This document shows positions 7,503-15,970 of a stretch of DNA of 64,000 nucleotides, piece after piece. The notes beneath the pieces are model-generated. The model did no database searches, was not told the DNA's origin, and saw only the letters and a list, made by a program, of their open reading frames with translations. Every line of letters starts with the position of its first letter. The first letter of the stretch is position 1. The DNA lies in NCBI RefSeq assembly GCF_000719115.1, contig NZ_JOEA01000009.1:248001-312000 (forward strand), in the 5' to 3' direction. This stretch comes from Lentzea albidocapillata (GTDB lineage Bacteria; Actinomycetota; Actinomycetes; Mycobacteriales; Pseudonocardiaceae). The position numbers and the translations under genes are program-made.

Positions 7503-8804
7503 GTGGCACACGACGACTATTCGCTGAGCAGGCTCCCCGACGAGGCCAGGAGGTCGTGGGTCTCCGTTGCCGTGCAACGGTTCGGGCAGGTTTCGGCGTT
7601 CCACCAGTTCCTCCTCGGCGCCACGCTCGGGCTCGGGATGACGTTCTGGGACGCGGTCCTCGCGATCACGCTCGGGTCGGTGATGCTCGAGATCGTCACG
7701 ATCCTGATGGGGATCGCGGGCGTGCGGGAGAACGTGTCGACGTCGGTGCTGGCCCGCTGGGCCGGGTTCGGGGCACGCGGTTCCGCGTTGGTCGGCCTGC
7801 TCGTGACGCTCAGCCTCGCCGGCTGGTTCGGCGTGCAGAACGACGTGTTCGCGCACGGCCTGCACCGGCTGATGGGCGGTCCGCCGGTCTGGGCGTGGGC
7901 GATCCTCGGCGGCATCGTGGTGACCGTGATCGTCGTGGCGGGCTTCCACACCATGGCGTGGACGGCCTATCTCACCGTGCCCGCGTTCCTGCTGCTGACC
8001 GGCTGGACGATCGTCTCCGAGCTGCACCGGCACGACCTTGCGGACCTGGTCGGCATGGCCCCGCCCGGCCCGGCGCTGAGCCTGGCCCAGGGCACCACGC
8101 TGGTCGCGGGCGCGTTCATCATGGGCGCCGTCATGACCCCCGACATGACGAGGTTCAACCGGCGTCCCTCCGACGTCGTGAAGCAGACGCTGATCAGCGT
8201 CACCCTCGGCGAGTACCTGATCGGCCTGACCGGGGTGCTGCTCGCGCACGCCGCCCTCAGCTCCGACGTGGTCGGCATGATCATGTCCAGCTCGGGCGTG
8301 ATCGGCACGCTGATCATGATCACGGCGATCCTGAAGATCAACGACTGGAACCTCTACTCGGCGTCCCTCGGCCTGGTGAACACCGTCGACGTGCTGCTGG
8401 GCAGGAGGATCAGCCGATCGACCGCGACGCTGTGGCTGGGCGCCCTGGGAACCCTGCTGTCCGCTCTGGGCATCCTCAGCCACTTCACCGTGTTCCTCAC
8501 CTGGATCGGGGTGATCACACCACCGGTCGCGGGCATCATGATCGCCGAGTACTTCGTGGTGCGCACCTGGCGCGCGGAGCTGGACTCCTCGCGCGCGAGA
8601 GGGGAGCTGCCGGCCGTTCCGCCGGACTGGGTCCCGGCATCGCTGGTGTGCTGGGCGGCCGGAACCGCGGTCGGTTTCCTGGTGCCGTTCGGCATTCCGA
8701 CGATCAACTCCGTCGTGGTCGCGTTCGCGTTGTACGCTGCGATCGGCAAAACGGTCGGGATCATGCGGCCGGCGCCGCGATCCCGGGTCGACACTCACCG
8801 CTGA
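7503..8804 (+). CDS. NCS1-family permease (purine-cytosine permease-like)
   Basis: A 433-residue membrane protein with about 12 helices, resembling the nucleobase:cation symporter-1 family (CodB and purine-cytosine permeases). Family-like features are the N-terminal FGQVSAFHQFLLGATLGLGM, AGWFGVQNDVFAHGL in helix 3, GAVMTPDMTRFNRR, and LKINDWNLYSASLGLVN. GTG 7503 begins two bases after the cyclodipeptide synthase stop, so the two genes are almost certainly co-transcribed. It may export the diketopiperazine or import a nucleobase for later coupling; neither is shown by the sequence. A second LysR gene follows after 15 bases. Confidence 0.87.
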   Translation: MAHDDYSLSRLPDEARRSWVSVAVQRFGQVSAFHQFLLGATLGLGMTFWDAVLAITLGSVMLEIVTILMGIAGVRENVSTSVLARWAGFGARGSALVGLLVTLSLAGWFGVQNDVFAHGLHRLMGGPPVWAWAILGGIVVTVIVVAGFHTMAWTAYLTVPAFLLLTGWTIVSELHRHDLADLVGMAPPGPALSLAQGTTLVAGAFIMGAVMTPDMTRFNRRPSDVVKQTLISVTLGEYLIGLTGVLLAHAALSSDVVGMIMSSSGVIGTLIMITAILKINDWNLYSASLGLVNTVDVLLGRRISRSTATLWLGALGTLLSALGILSHFTVFLTWIGVITPPVAGIMIAEYFVVRTWRAELDSSRARGELPAVPPDWVPASLVCWAAGTAVGFLVPFGIPTINSVVVAFALYAAIGKTVGIMRPAPRSRVDTHR

Positions 8805-8819
8805 TGGGGAAGTGACGGC

Positions 8820-9755
8820 ATGGAGCTCGACGTCCACCACCTGAAGCTCGTGCGGGCGATCGGCGAGACCGGCAGCCTGTCCGAAGCGGCGGTGCGGCTC
8901 GGGATCAGCCAGCCCGCCGTCAGCGGCAGCCTCAAGCGCCTCGAGAACGCGCTGGGGCAACGGCTGTTCGACCGCGGCTCCAGCACCGCGTCGGTCATGC
9001 CGACACCCACCGGTGAACTGCTGCTCGACCGGATCAGCGCGGTACTGCCGATGATGGAGGGGCTGGCGCGGGACATCGAGGTCCGCACCAGCCCCTCCGA
9101 GTTCGTGCGGGTGGGAGGAGTGTGCTCGCCGGTCCTGTGCCACCTGCCCGCCATCGTCGACAGCCACCGGCCGCACGGTCCGGCCGCGTCGTTGTTCGAC
9201 AGCGAATGCCGGGACCTCGTCGTGGAGATGGTGGTGCAGCGGCGGCTGGAAGTGGGCGTGGTCAAGGACTATCCCGGGTTCGAGGCGGTCGCGCCCGCGT
9301 CGGTGGACTTCGCGGTGGTGGCGCACGACAGGACGCTGGTGCTGCTGCGCGAGGACCATCCGCTGGCCCGGCACAAGGTGATCGGCCTGGAACAGCTGGC
9401 CGACGAGCCGTGGGTGCTGCCCCCACCCGACTCGTCGCGTTTCCACGAGTACTTCCACAGATCGTGCCGCCGCAAGGGTTTCACTCCCCGGGTGCAGTAC
9501 GTTTCGGAGTCGTTCGGGATGACCGTGGCCGCGGTGCGCAACGGTGCCGTCGGGTTGTCGCAGGCGGCGTGCGAAGGGCACCAGCAGGTCGCCGCCCGGC
9601 TGCTCGCGGACGACGCGCTGTCACGCAGGTTCCTGCTCGTGTGGCACCGGGAGAGCGAGTTCGCGCGGGTGGCCCGCGACGTCCTCGTGGACGCCGCGCT
9701 GGCCTACCGGATCGAGTGCGAGGCCTCGCCGGTCTACTCCCGTTACCTGGCTTGA
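8820..9755 (+). CDS. LysR-family transcriptional regulator
   Basis: A 311-residue LysR regulator with HTH VHHLKLVRAIGETGSLSEAA, then VRLGISQPAVSGSLKRLENA, then GQRLFDRG, and a full effector-binding domain. GGGGAAGTGA precedes ATG 8820. It lies 15 bases after the permease gene and probably belongs to the same transcript, making it a second candidate regulator for the cyclodipeptide locus. The transcript is closed by a hairpin at 9760-9795. Confidence 0.92.
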   Translation: MELDVHHLKLVRAIGETGSLSEAAVRLGISQPAVSGSLKRLENALGQRLFDRGSSTASVMPTPTGELLLDRISAVLPMMEGLARDIEVRTSPSEFVRVGGVCSPVLCHLPAIVDSHRPHGPAASLFDSECRDLVVEMVVQRRLEVGVVKDYPGFEAVAPASVDFAVVAHDRTLVLLREDHPLARHKVIGLEQLADEPWVLPPPDSSRFHEYFHRSCRRKGFTPRVQYVSESFGMTVAAVRNGAVGLSQAACEGHQQVAARLLADDALSRRFLLVWHRESEFARVARDVLVDAALAYRIECEASPVYSRYLA

Positions 9756-9759
9756 CGAA

Positions 9760-9795
9760 GCGGTGTGTCCCACCGGAACCGGAGGGACACACCGC
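9760..9795. terminator. Bidirectional hairpin between convergent genes
   Basis: A perfect 12-base inverted repeat (GCGGTGTGTCCC, 12-base loop, GGGACACACCGC) fills the short gap between the LysR gene ending at 9755 and the minus-strand M1-like gene ending at 9801. It can serve both transcripts. Confidence 0.8.
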
Positions 9796-9800
9796 CGCCG

Positions 9801-11222
9801 TCAGCGAAGCTCTGCCGGTGGCAGGGTCGTTCCGTGAACCCAGGCCTCATAGAACGCGGTGAGGTCCTTGTCAGCCACCGCTGCCGTATAGAGCTCCCAG
9901 TCGTACCAGCCCTGGTTGAGCAGCGCCGAGATCGAGGGGTAGTCCCGCAGCATGGTGAAGAACGCCTCGTCACCGATGTGCTTGCGCAGCGCGTGCACCA
10001 TCAGGACGCCCTTGTCGGTGACCGAGAACTCCCGTCCCATTCCCGGATCAGCCAGCTTGCGTCCCCAGAACCAGGCGTCCGAACCCGCCCGGCGCAGCGC
10101 GTCCTGGTAATGCTGCTCGACGGCGGTCCCGCCTTTCGCCTCGTCCCACATCCACACCGTGTACCGGGCGAACGAGTCGACCAACGGCTGGTCCTTCCAC
10201 ATCTTGATGGCGAGGTGGTTGCCCCACCACTGCGATGCCAAGGCCTGCACCAGCGCCGACTCGCCCGCGAAGCCGCCGTGTACCGGACGGCCCTGCGAGG
10301 GATGCGAGTAGTAGAACCAGTCCTGCAGGTACACACCACCGGTGGCAGGCAGGGGATAGTCGCCCAGCTTGCCGGTCAGGAACTCCATCGCGGCGGGCAG
10401 AGTCCTGGCAAGTGCGGTGTCGGCGCCCGGCCCGAAGGCATCCAGCACCGTCGTGCCCGCGGGGAGCGTGGACTCGCGGACGGCGAACCGGTCGATGGCG
10501 ATCATCGTGGCGGAAGGGGTGACCGGCACCTCCTCCACCCAGCTGTGGGTTCCATTGTGGACGGACTTGCGCACTCCGGTCGACGCCACACTCCACCCGG
10601 TGGGAACCGTGGCGTTGAGGTGGAAGGTCGCCTTGTCCACCGAGGTGTCGTTCACCGGGAACCACGTGGTCGCCGAATGGGGCGCGCCGGCCGCGACCGC
10701 ACCGCCCGAACGCGTTGTGCGCCAACCGGTGGCGCCCCGGCCAGGGACGTACTCCGGCTCGGGGCGACCGCAGTAGACGACCTCCACGGTGAACGACGTG
10801 TCCGCCGCCAGTTCGGTGACGGGCGTGATCACCAGCTCGTGGGCTTTCGCCCGGACGAACGACGCGGGCACACCGTTGACCTTCACCGCGGTCACGGTGA
10901 GGCCGCGCAGGTCCAGATTGAACCGGCTGAGGCGTTGCGTGGTGGTGGCCGTGACGAGGGCCTTGGCGCTGAGGAAACGTGAGGCCGGGTCGTAGGACAG
11001 GTCGACGGTGTAGTCGCCGACGTCGTAACCACCGTTGCCGTCGGTGGGGTAGTAGGGGTCGACGCCGAGCACAACACCGTTGGGCGCGACGTGCACGTAA
11101 CCGTCGGAGCCGATCGTGTCGCCGGCGTGTGCCACGGCTGGGCTCAGGAGTGAACAGCACAGCGGCAGACCGCAGAGCAACAGGGTGGCCGACGAGTACT
11201 TTCGCCGAATCCGCACAGCCAT
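9801..11222 (-). CDS. Secreted M1-like protein lacking all zinc ligands (probable pseudopeptidase)
   Basis: A 473-residue exported protein built like an M1 aminopeptidase: a signal peptide (RRKYSSATLLLCGLPL, cleavage near AVAHA), the N-terminal beta domain (YDVGDYTVDLSYDPASRFLS) and the catalytic-type helical domain. The M1 zinc signature HExxH-X18-E is replaced by Q326-A-L-A-S330, 18 residues, then D349, although flanking SQWWGNHL and SFARY still align. Peptidase activity is therefore unlikely; a binding or decoy role is an inference. ATG 11222 is chosen over longer options because the signal peptide begins there. It is divergent from a second M1-like gene with the intact site, and the two look like paralogues. 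Confidence 0.85.
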   Translation of the reverse strand: MAVRIRRKYSSATLLLCGLPLCCSLLSPAVAHAGDTIGSDGYVHVAPNGVVLGVDPYYPTDGNGGYDVGDYTVDLSYDPASRFLSAKALVTATTTQRLSRFNLDLRGLTVTAVKVNGVPASFVRAKAHELVITPVTELAADTSFTVEVVYCGRPEPEYVPGRGATGWRTTRSGGAVAAGAPHSATTWFPVNDTSVDKATFHLNATVPTGWSVASTGVRKSVHNGTHSWVEEVPVTPSATMIAIDRFAVRESTLPAGTTVLDAFGPGADTALARTLPAAMEFLTGKLGDYPLPATGGVYLQDWFYYSHPSQGRPVHGGFAGESALVQALASQWWGNHLAIKMWKDQPLVDSFARYTVWMWDEAKGGTAVEQHYQDALRRAGSDAWFWGRKLADPGMGREFSVTDKGVLMVHALRKHIGDEAFFTMLRDYPSISALLNQGWYDWELYTAAVADKDLTAFYEAWVHGTTLPPAELR

Positions 11223-11458
11223 CGGAAACCTCTCAGGGCAGTGGCAGGGATCCTCAGTCTGTGCGCGCGCGGTTCGGTCGTACCAATGCCAGTTCTTCAT
11301 GTCCGGGCGTTATCCGGCACGGTGTCCGCGCTTGAGTTCCGTGTTGCAGGACCGCTGGAAAGTCTCCGGGCTACCGGGGGACTGACGCTTATCTCGCGTC
11401 AACAGGGCGCTGTCTACCGTGCGGTCATCGGTCCTTGACCCTGCGGAAGGAACCAGGA

Positions 11459-12922
11459 ATGACTAAGGCGCGCGCCTTGCGGGCGACAGCGGCGACTGCC
11501 GCGTTGATGTTGTTCGTCTCAACGGCGAACGCGACGGCAGCGGACGCCGGGACAGGGGCCGATGACGGCATCGACATCGGGCACTATTCCGTGAACCTCA
11601 CCTACCGGCCCGATTCGGACGCCCTTTCCGGGGTCACCACGATCCTGGGTACGGCCACCCGCGCCCTGTCGGGGTTCGACCTGCATTTCCTGCTCGACGT
11701 GTCCTCGGTCTCGGTGAACAACGAGCCGGCCACGGTCGCCAGGAACAACGGCCGGCTCAGCATCACGCCGAAGAAGCCGGTCGGCGAAGGCGAGGACCTG
11801 GTCGTGGTCGTGCGCTATCGCGACAACCCCGACAGGCACCCGGGAGACATCGGGGATGGCTGGGGTTGGCAGCGCACCCCGACCGGAGCGCTCGCGGTGG
11901 AGAGCTCGGCCTGGTGGTATCCCAGCGCCTTCGACAAGGCCGACCAAGCCACCTTCGACCTCGTGGCCGTCGTACCCACCGGGGTGGAGGTGGTATCCAA
12001 CGGTGCCCTGCAGTACGGCGGGCCGCTCCCGGTTCCCGGCGGTGACGAGTGGTCCTGGCGGGGTGAGCGTCCGCAACCGACAGCAGCGGCGCTGCTGGCG
12101 ATCGGCCAGTACGAACTGAAATCCACTACCGCGGCGAACGGCCAACCGGTCACCAACGCGTACAGCACCGACCTCGGCGCGACCAACGCCCCGGCCCGTG
12201 CCTCGGTCGAACGCACCCCGGAGATCGTCGACGCCCTGTCCGACTGGTTCGGGCCGTACCCGTTCCGCGCCCAGGGCGGCCTGGTCGACTCCAGTTTCTA
12301 CGCCGTCGTCTCCACCGCGACCAGGCCGATCTACGCGGGTCGTGCCTTCGAGGGCGGTGCGAACGCGTCGATGGTCGCGCACGAGATCGCCCACCAGTGG
12401 TATGCGAACGCGGTGAACTCGATCGACTTACAGACCAGCTGGCTGGCCGAAGGGTTCGCCACCTATGCCGAATTCCTGTGGGCGGAACGAGAAGGACTGG
12501 GCACCGCGACCGAACTCGCCCAGTACTACTACGACCAGCACCTGGCGAATGACCGGGTCTGGCGGCAGCCACCCACCAACCCGGACCCGGACAGCAACCT
12601 GGCGTTCCCGATATACACCCGCGGCGCACTCGCCCTGCAGGCGCTACGCGTCAAGATCGGCGACGAGCCGTTCTTCCGGATCCTGCGCACCTGGGCCGCC
12701 GAGCAGAAGCCCGACACGGCCGCGACCACCGCCGCGTTCACCGAGCTCGCCGAGCGCATCTCCGGCGTCGATCTCGACGGGCTGTTCCACGCCTGGCTCT
12801 ACGCCCCGGAACGGCCCGCTGCCGGACCCAACGGTCCAGTTGTCGCAGGGCGCAAGGCAAAACCGGAGTCCTACGACGTCATCACCGCCAACAGCGAGCG
12901 CTTCGCGTCAGGACATCGGTGA
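11459..12922 (+). CDS. Secreted M1-family metallopeptidase
   Basis: A 487-residue exported M1 peptidase. The signal peptide is basic at the start and ends near TANATAAD. The beta domain starts at IGHYSVNLTYRPDSDALSG. The zinc site is complete: H308-E309-x-x-H312 in MVAHEIAHQWYAN and E331 in LAEGFATYAEF, exactly 18 residues after H312. This subfamily is shorter than aminopeptidase N and lacks the large C-terminal domain. AAGGAACCAGG precedes ATG 11459. It probably trims peptides or cleaves proteins outside the cell. The divergent neighbour is its apparently inactive paralogue, and both share a 236-base intergenic region. Confidence 0.92.
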   Translation: MTKARALRATAATAALMLFVSTANATAADAGTGADDGIDIGHYSVNLTYRPDSDALSGVTTILGTATRALSGFDLHFLLDVSSVSVNNEPATVARNNGRLSITPKKPVGEGEDLVVVVRYRDNPDRHPGDIGDGWGWQRTPTGALAVESSAWWYPSAFDKADQATFDLVAVVPTGVEVVSNGALQYGGPLPVPGGDEWSWRGERPQPTAAALLAIGQYELKSTTAANGQPVTNAYSTDLGATNAPARASVERTPEIVDALSDWFGPYPFRAQGGLVDSSFYAVVSTATRPIYAGRAFEGGANASMVAHEIAHQWYANAVNSIDLQTSWLAEGFATYAEFLWAEREGLGTATELAQYYYDQHLANDRVWRQPPTNPDPDSNLAFPIYTRGALALQALRVKIGDEPFFRILRTWAAEQKPDTAATTAAFTELAERISGVDLDGLFHAWLYAPERPAAGPNGPVVAGRKAKPESYDVITANSERFASGHR

Positions 12923-13083
12923 CCTTGATCCTTGACCCGGCTGCCGGGGGTTTGGTGTCGTTCTTGTGGTGGGCGGGCATTTGTATGCCCTGCTGGTAGC
13001 CAGGCAGCGCCGTTTCCCAACCTGCATCCGCACACGCAGTCCTTGAATGAATCGGGAACACGCCGGCCAAAGCCGGTTCGCGG

Positions 13084-13500
13084 TCAGTGTCCGTGCTTGC
13101 CGGGGGCGGCGCTGCCGGAGTACTCGCCGAGATCGGAGACCAGGCCGGCGATGTCGGGCATGTTCTCGTAGCGGCGCCGGTGGATCTCGGCGATCCTCGC
13201 GCCGATCTCCGGGTCCGGATCGTCGGTGATGTCGAACGACACGAACTTGTCGACCAGCGGCAACCCGGCGCGGTCCATGGCCAGGTGCGCGGGGTGGTTC
13301 ATGTACTCCTCGTAACCCTGGAGGTCCTCGATCAGGGATACCGCGCCATAGTCGAACTCGCCGCCGAAATCGGGGCCGACGACGCGCGCCCTGATGGACG
13401 GGATGGCGTTGCTGTGCTCACGCATCTGCGCGAGACCGGCCACCCTGTCCTCCTCCGAGACGCCGGGCTTGAGGGTGAAACGAATGCAGTGGTAGATCAT
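13084..13500 (-). CDS. Dabb (stress-responsive A/B barrel) family protein
   Basis: A 138-residue small dimeric alpha/beta-barrel protein. MIYHCIRFTLKPGVSEEDR and FDYGAVSLIEDLQGYEEYMNH are typical of the Dabb family, which includes monooxygenase-like and cyclase-like proteins as well as plant stress proteins. The last 35 residues extend past the usual domain with a charged helix. It is the third gene of a minus-strand unit with the NmrA-like oxidoreductase gene 13 bases upstream and an MFS pump gene before that, suggesting a role in handling a reactive small molecule. The reaction is unknown. Confidence 0.85.
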   Translation of the reverse strand: MIYHCIRFTLKPGVSEEDRVAGLAQMREHSNAIPSIRARVVGPDFGGEFDYGAVSLIEDLQGYEEYMNHPAHLAMDRAGLPLVDKFVSFDITDDPDPEIGARIAEIHRRRYENMPDIAGLVSDLGEYSGSAAPGKHGH

Positions 13501-13513
13501 CGGACTTTCCCTT

Positions 13514-14380
13514 TCAGCTTGCGTTCGCGGCGGCAGCGAACGCGGTGGCGTGGTCGCGGGCGAAGTCGGTGACGTCGCGTGCGGGCTGTCCGGTGAGGTC
13601 GGTGACGGACGTGTGCACCTCGGCGGCTTCGCCTCGGGCGTAGTGGGCGTAGTCCTCGACGAGGCCGTCGAGCTGCCAGGGCGGGAGCAGGCCGGTCAGT
13701 GCGGCGGCGAACTGGTCCGCAGGGGTGTCGTGGAAGGTGACGTCCCGCCCGGTCGCGCCGGCGAGCGCTGCGGCGATCTCGTGGTGGGTCACGGCGCGGG
13801 GGCCGGTCAGCGTGTAGGTGCGGCCGCTGTGTCCCGTGCCGGTCAGCACGGCGGCGGCTGCGTCGGCGATGTCCCTGGTGTCGATGGCACTGACGGCGGC
13901 GTCGCCGACGGGTGCGGCGAACCAGCCCTGCGCGATCGGGCCGGCGAAGGCGAGGAGCGCCTGCAGATAGAGGTTGGGACGCAGCACGGTGTGATCGAGC
14001 CCGAGCTTCTCCACGTGGGCCTCGACTTCCGCGTGCCAGCGCAGGAACCGCACCGGCGAGTCAGCGCGCGCCTCGTACTGGGAGAGCAGGACGAGCCGGT
14101 GCACGCCGGCGTCGCGGGCGAGGTCGGCGAACCGGATCTGGAGCGCGGCGGCGTCGAGTGCCGAGGGGCTGTTGAGGAAGGCAGCGTCGACGCCCTTCAG
14201 TGCGGCGACAAGCGATTCCGGCTCCCGCAGGTCGGCGACGACGGTCTCGGCACCGGGGAAGACGCGGCCGGGGTCGCGGGTCATGGCGCGGACGGTGACG
14301 CCGCGGCTGCGCAGTGCGGGGACCAGTGCGGAACCGACGGTTCCGGTCGCGGCGGTCACGAGCACGGTGGGGGTGTTCAT
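13514..14380 (-). CDS. NmrA-like NAD(P)-binding oxidoreductase
   Basis: A 288-residue atypical short-chain dehydrogenase fold protein. The nucleotide-binding loop is VLVTAATGTVGSALV, followed by the basic turn RAMTRDPGR that favours NADP(H). The active-site Tyr/Lys pair of classical SDRs is not obvious, as in NmrA and NAD(P)H:quinone reductase (QorB/YtfG) relatives. HTVLRPNLYLQ and AVSAIDTRDIADAAAAVL are typical of this group. AAAGGGACG precedes ATG 14380. The gene lies 28 bases after the MFS gene and 13 bases before the Dabb gene, forming one unit. It may sense or reduce quinone-like compounds. Confidence 0.88.
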   Translation of the reverse strand: MNTPTVLVTAATGTVGSALVPALRSRGVTVRAMTRDPGRVFPGAETVVADLREPESLVAALKGVDAAFLNSPSALDAAALQIRFADLARDAGVHRLVLLSQYEARADSPVRFLRWHAEVEAHVEKLGLDHTVLRPNLYLQALLAFAGPIAQGWFAAPVGDAAVSAIDTRDIADAAAAVLTGTGHSGRTYTLTGPRAVTHHEIAAALAGATGRDVTFHDTPADQFAAALTGLLPPWQLDGLVEDYAHYARGEAAEVHTSVTDLTGQPARDVTDFARDHATAFAAAANAS

Positions 14381-14408
14381 CGTGGTACGTCCCTTTCGGT
14401 GGAGGAGG

Positions 14409-15827
14409 TCAGTGCGTGCCGGCGACGGCCGGGGCCTGCCGTTTCCCGGCGGCGGAGAAGAGCGACAGTGCGAGGGCGATGACGACGAGCGCGGCCTCGC
14501 CGAAGAACGCGGTCGTGAACGAGATGTCCCCGTGCGTGCCCGCGGCGCCGATGGCGATCCCGGCGAGCGCGGCCAGCCCGACCGCGCCGCCCAGTTGCTG
14601 CGCGGCGTTGACCAGCCCGCTGAGCAGGCCCGACTCACCGGCCTCGCTGTCGCGGACACCCATCGCCGTGGCGTTGACGAGCCCGAGTCCGAGTCCGAGC
14701 CCGATCAGCACGAACGCGGCCAGCAGGCTCACCGAGAAACCACTGGTCGTCGGATCCATCGCCAGCCACAGAAAGCCGGCGAGCAGCACGGCCAGGCCGA
14801 CCGGTAACGCGTGGGGCAGCCCGATGCGCTTGGCCAGCAGTGGCGCGACGACGCTGCCGACGATGATCATGAGGGCGATGGGGATCTGGGTCATCCCCGC
14901 CGACAACGGGGTCATCCCGAGCACGTCCTGCTGGTACTGCGGAAGGAAGAAGAACAGGCTCGTCAGCGTGCCGCCGGTCAGCAACATCACGACGTTCGCC
15001 GTGATCACCGGCGTGCGGCGGAAGACGCCGAGCGGGACCAGCGGATGCGTGGAACGCCGCTCCACGAGCACGAACGCCACCAGTGAGGCAAGGCCGACCG
15101 CGAGGCCGACGATCGTGCTGGGCGCGCCGAACCCGGTATCGGAGGCGGAGACCATGCCCAGCGCCAGACCGGAGATCCCGAGGGTGATGGTGATAGCGCC
15201 GAGCGCGTCGAACCGGCCGGGCCTGCCGGGGACCGCGGGCACCGAGCGCCACACGAGGATCGCTCCGGCCACACCGAACGGCACCGGCGTGAGGAACACC
15301 GACTGCCAGCCCAGCAGCTGGGTCAGCGTGCCACCGAGAAAGACGCCGAGGAGACTGCCGGTACCGGCGACCGCGCCCCAGATGCCCATCGCCCGAGTAC
15401 GTTCCGCGGGAGACGAGTAGAGGGCGAGCACGAGCGAGAGCGCGGCAGGCATCAGGATCGCGGCCCCGATGCCCTGCGCGATTCGTCCGGCGACCAGCAT
15501 CCCGCTGCTGGTGGCCAGCGCACAGAACGCCGTCGCCGCGAGGTAGACGGCCATTCCGGTCAGGAACACCTTCCGGCCACCGAGTACGTCGGCGAGACGG
15601 CCGCCGAGCAGCAACAGACCGGCGAACGCCACCAGATAGCTGTCCACGACGACCGTGAGCTCGGCGGCCGTGAGCCCGAGGCCCTCGCGGATCGTGGATC
15701 CCGCGAGGTTCACCATGGCGGCGTCGAGAATGACCAGGAACATGGCGCTCGCCAGGCCGGCCATCGCCACCCCGCGCGGTATCCGCGGGCCTGCGCCCAC
15801 TGTCGTGGCTGCGGTGTTGTCGCTCAT
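14409..15827 (-). CDS. MFS drug transporter (DHA2, EmrB/QacA type)
   Basis: A 472-residue membrane protein with about 14 hydrophobic helices. Family marks are FLVILDAAMVNLAGSTI in helix 1 (motif D1), GGRLADVLGGRKVFL (motif A), and GAVAGTGSLLGVFLGG (motif C of proton antiporters). It should export toxic or antibiotic-like compounds in exchange for protons. AAGGACGAG precedes ATG 15827. It is the first gene of a unit with the NmrA-like and Dabb genes and is divergent from a LAL regulator gene across about 140 bases, which may activate it. Confidence 0.92.
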   Translation of the reverse strand: MSDNTAATTVGAGPRIPRGVAMAGLASAMFLVILDAAMVNLAGSTIREGLGLTAAELTVVVDSYLVAFAGLLLLGGRLADVLGGRKVFLTGMAVYLAATAFCALATSSGMLVAGRIAQGIGAAILMPAALSLVLALYSSPAERTRAMGIWGAVAGTGSLLGVFLGGTLTQLLGWQSVFLTPVPFGVAGAILVWRSVPAVPGRPGRFDALGAITITLGISGLALGMVSASDTGFGAPSTIVGLAVGLASLVAFVLVERRSTHPLVPLGVFRRTPVITANVVMLLTGGTLTSLFFFLPQYQQDVLGMTPLSAGMTQIPIALMIIVGSVVAPLLAKRIGLPHALPVGLAVLLAGFLWLAMDPTTSGFSVSLLAAFVLIGLGLGLGLVNATAMGVRDSEAGESGLLSGLVNAAQQLGGAVGLAALAGIAIGAAGTHGDISFTTAFFGEAALVVIALALSLFSAAGKRQAPAVAGTH

Positions 15828-15970
15828 CGTCTCGTCCTTCTGCAGAGGGCTTCCGGTCGGTGTCTCGGTTCCGCGTGGCGGATGCCATGACCATTTCGTG
15901 AACCGGCTCCACTCGCGTCGGTGACAATCACCTACTCGTACCGGTGTCCTGCGGTGGTGACGTCGCCCCT

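Noticed and set aside
7389..9581. A 730-codon minus-strand frame opposite the permease and second LysR genes
   Set aside because: Its translation is His/Arg/Asp/Gln-rich with no motif, and the opposite strand encodes well-recognised proteins.
9801..15827. The M1, Dabb and NmrA-like genes as tailoring enzymes of the cyclodipeptide locus
   Set aside because: A strong bidirectional terminator at 9760-9795 separates them, their orientation differs, and none belongs to known cyclodipeptide-modifying families.
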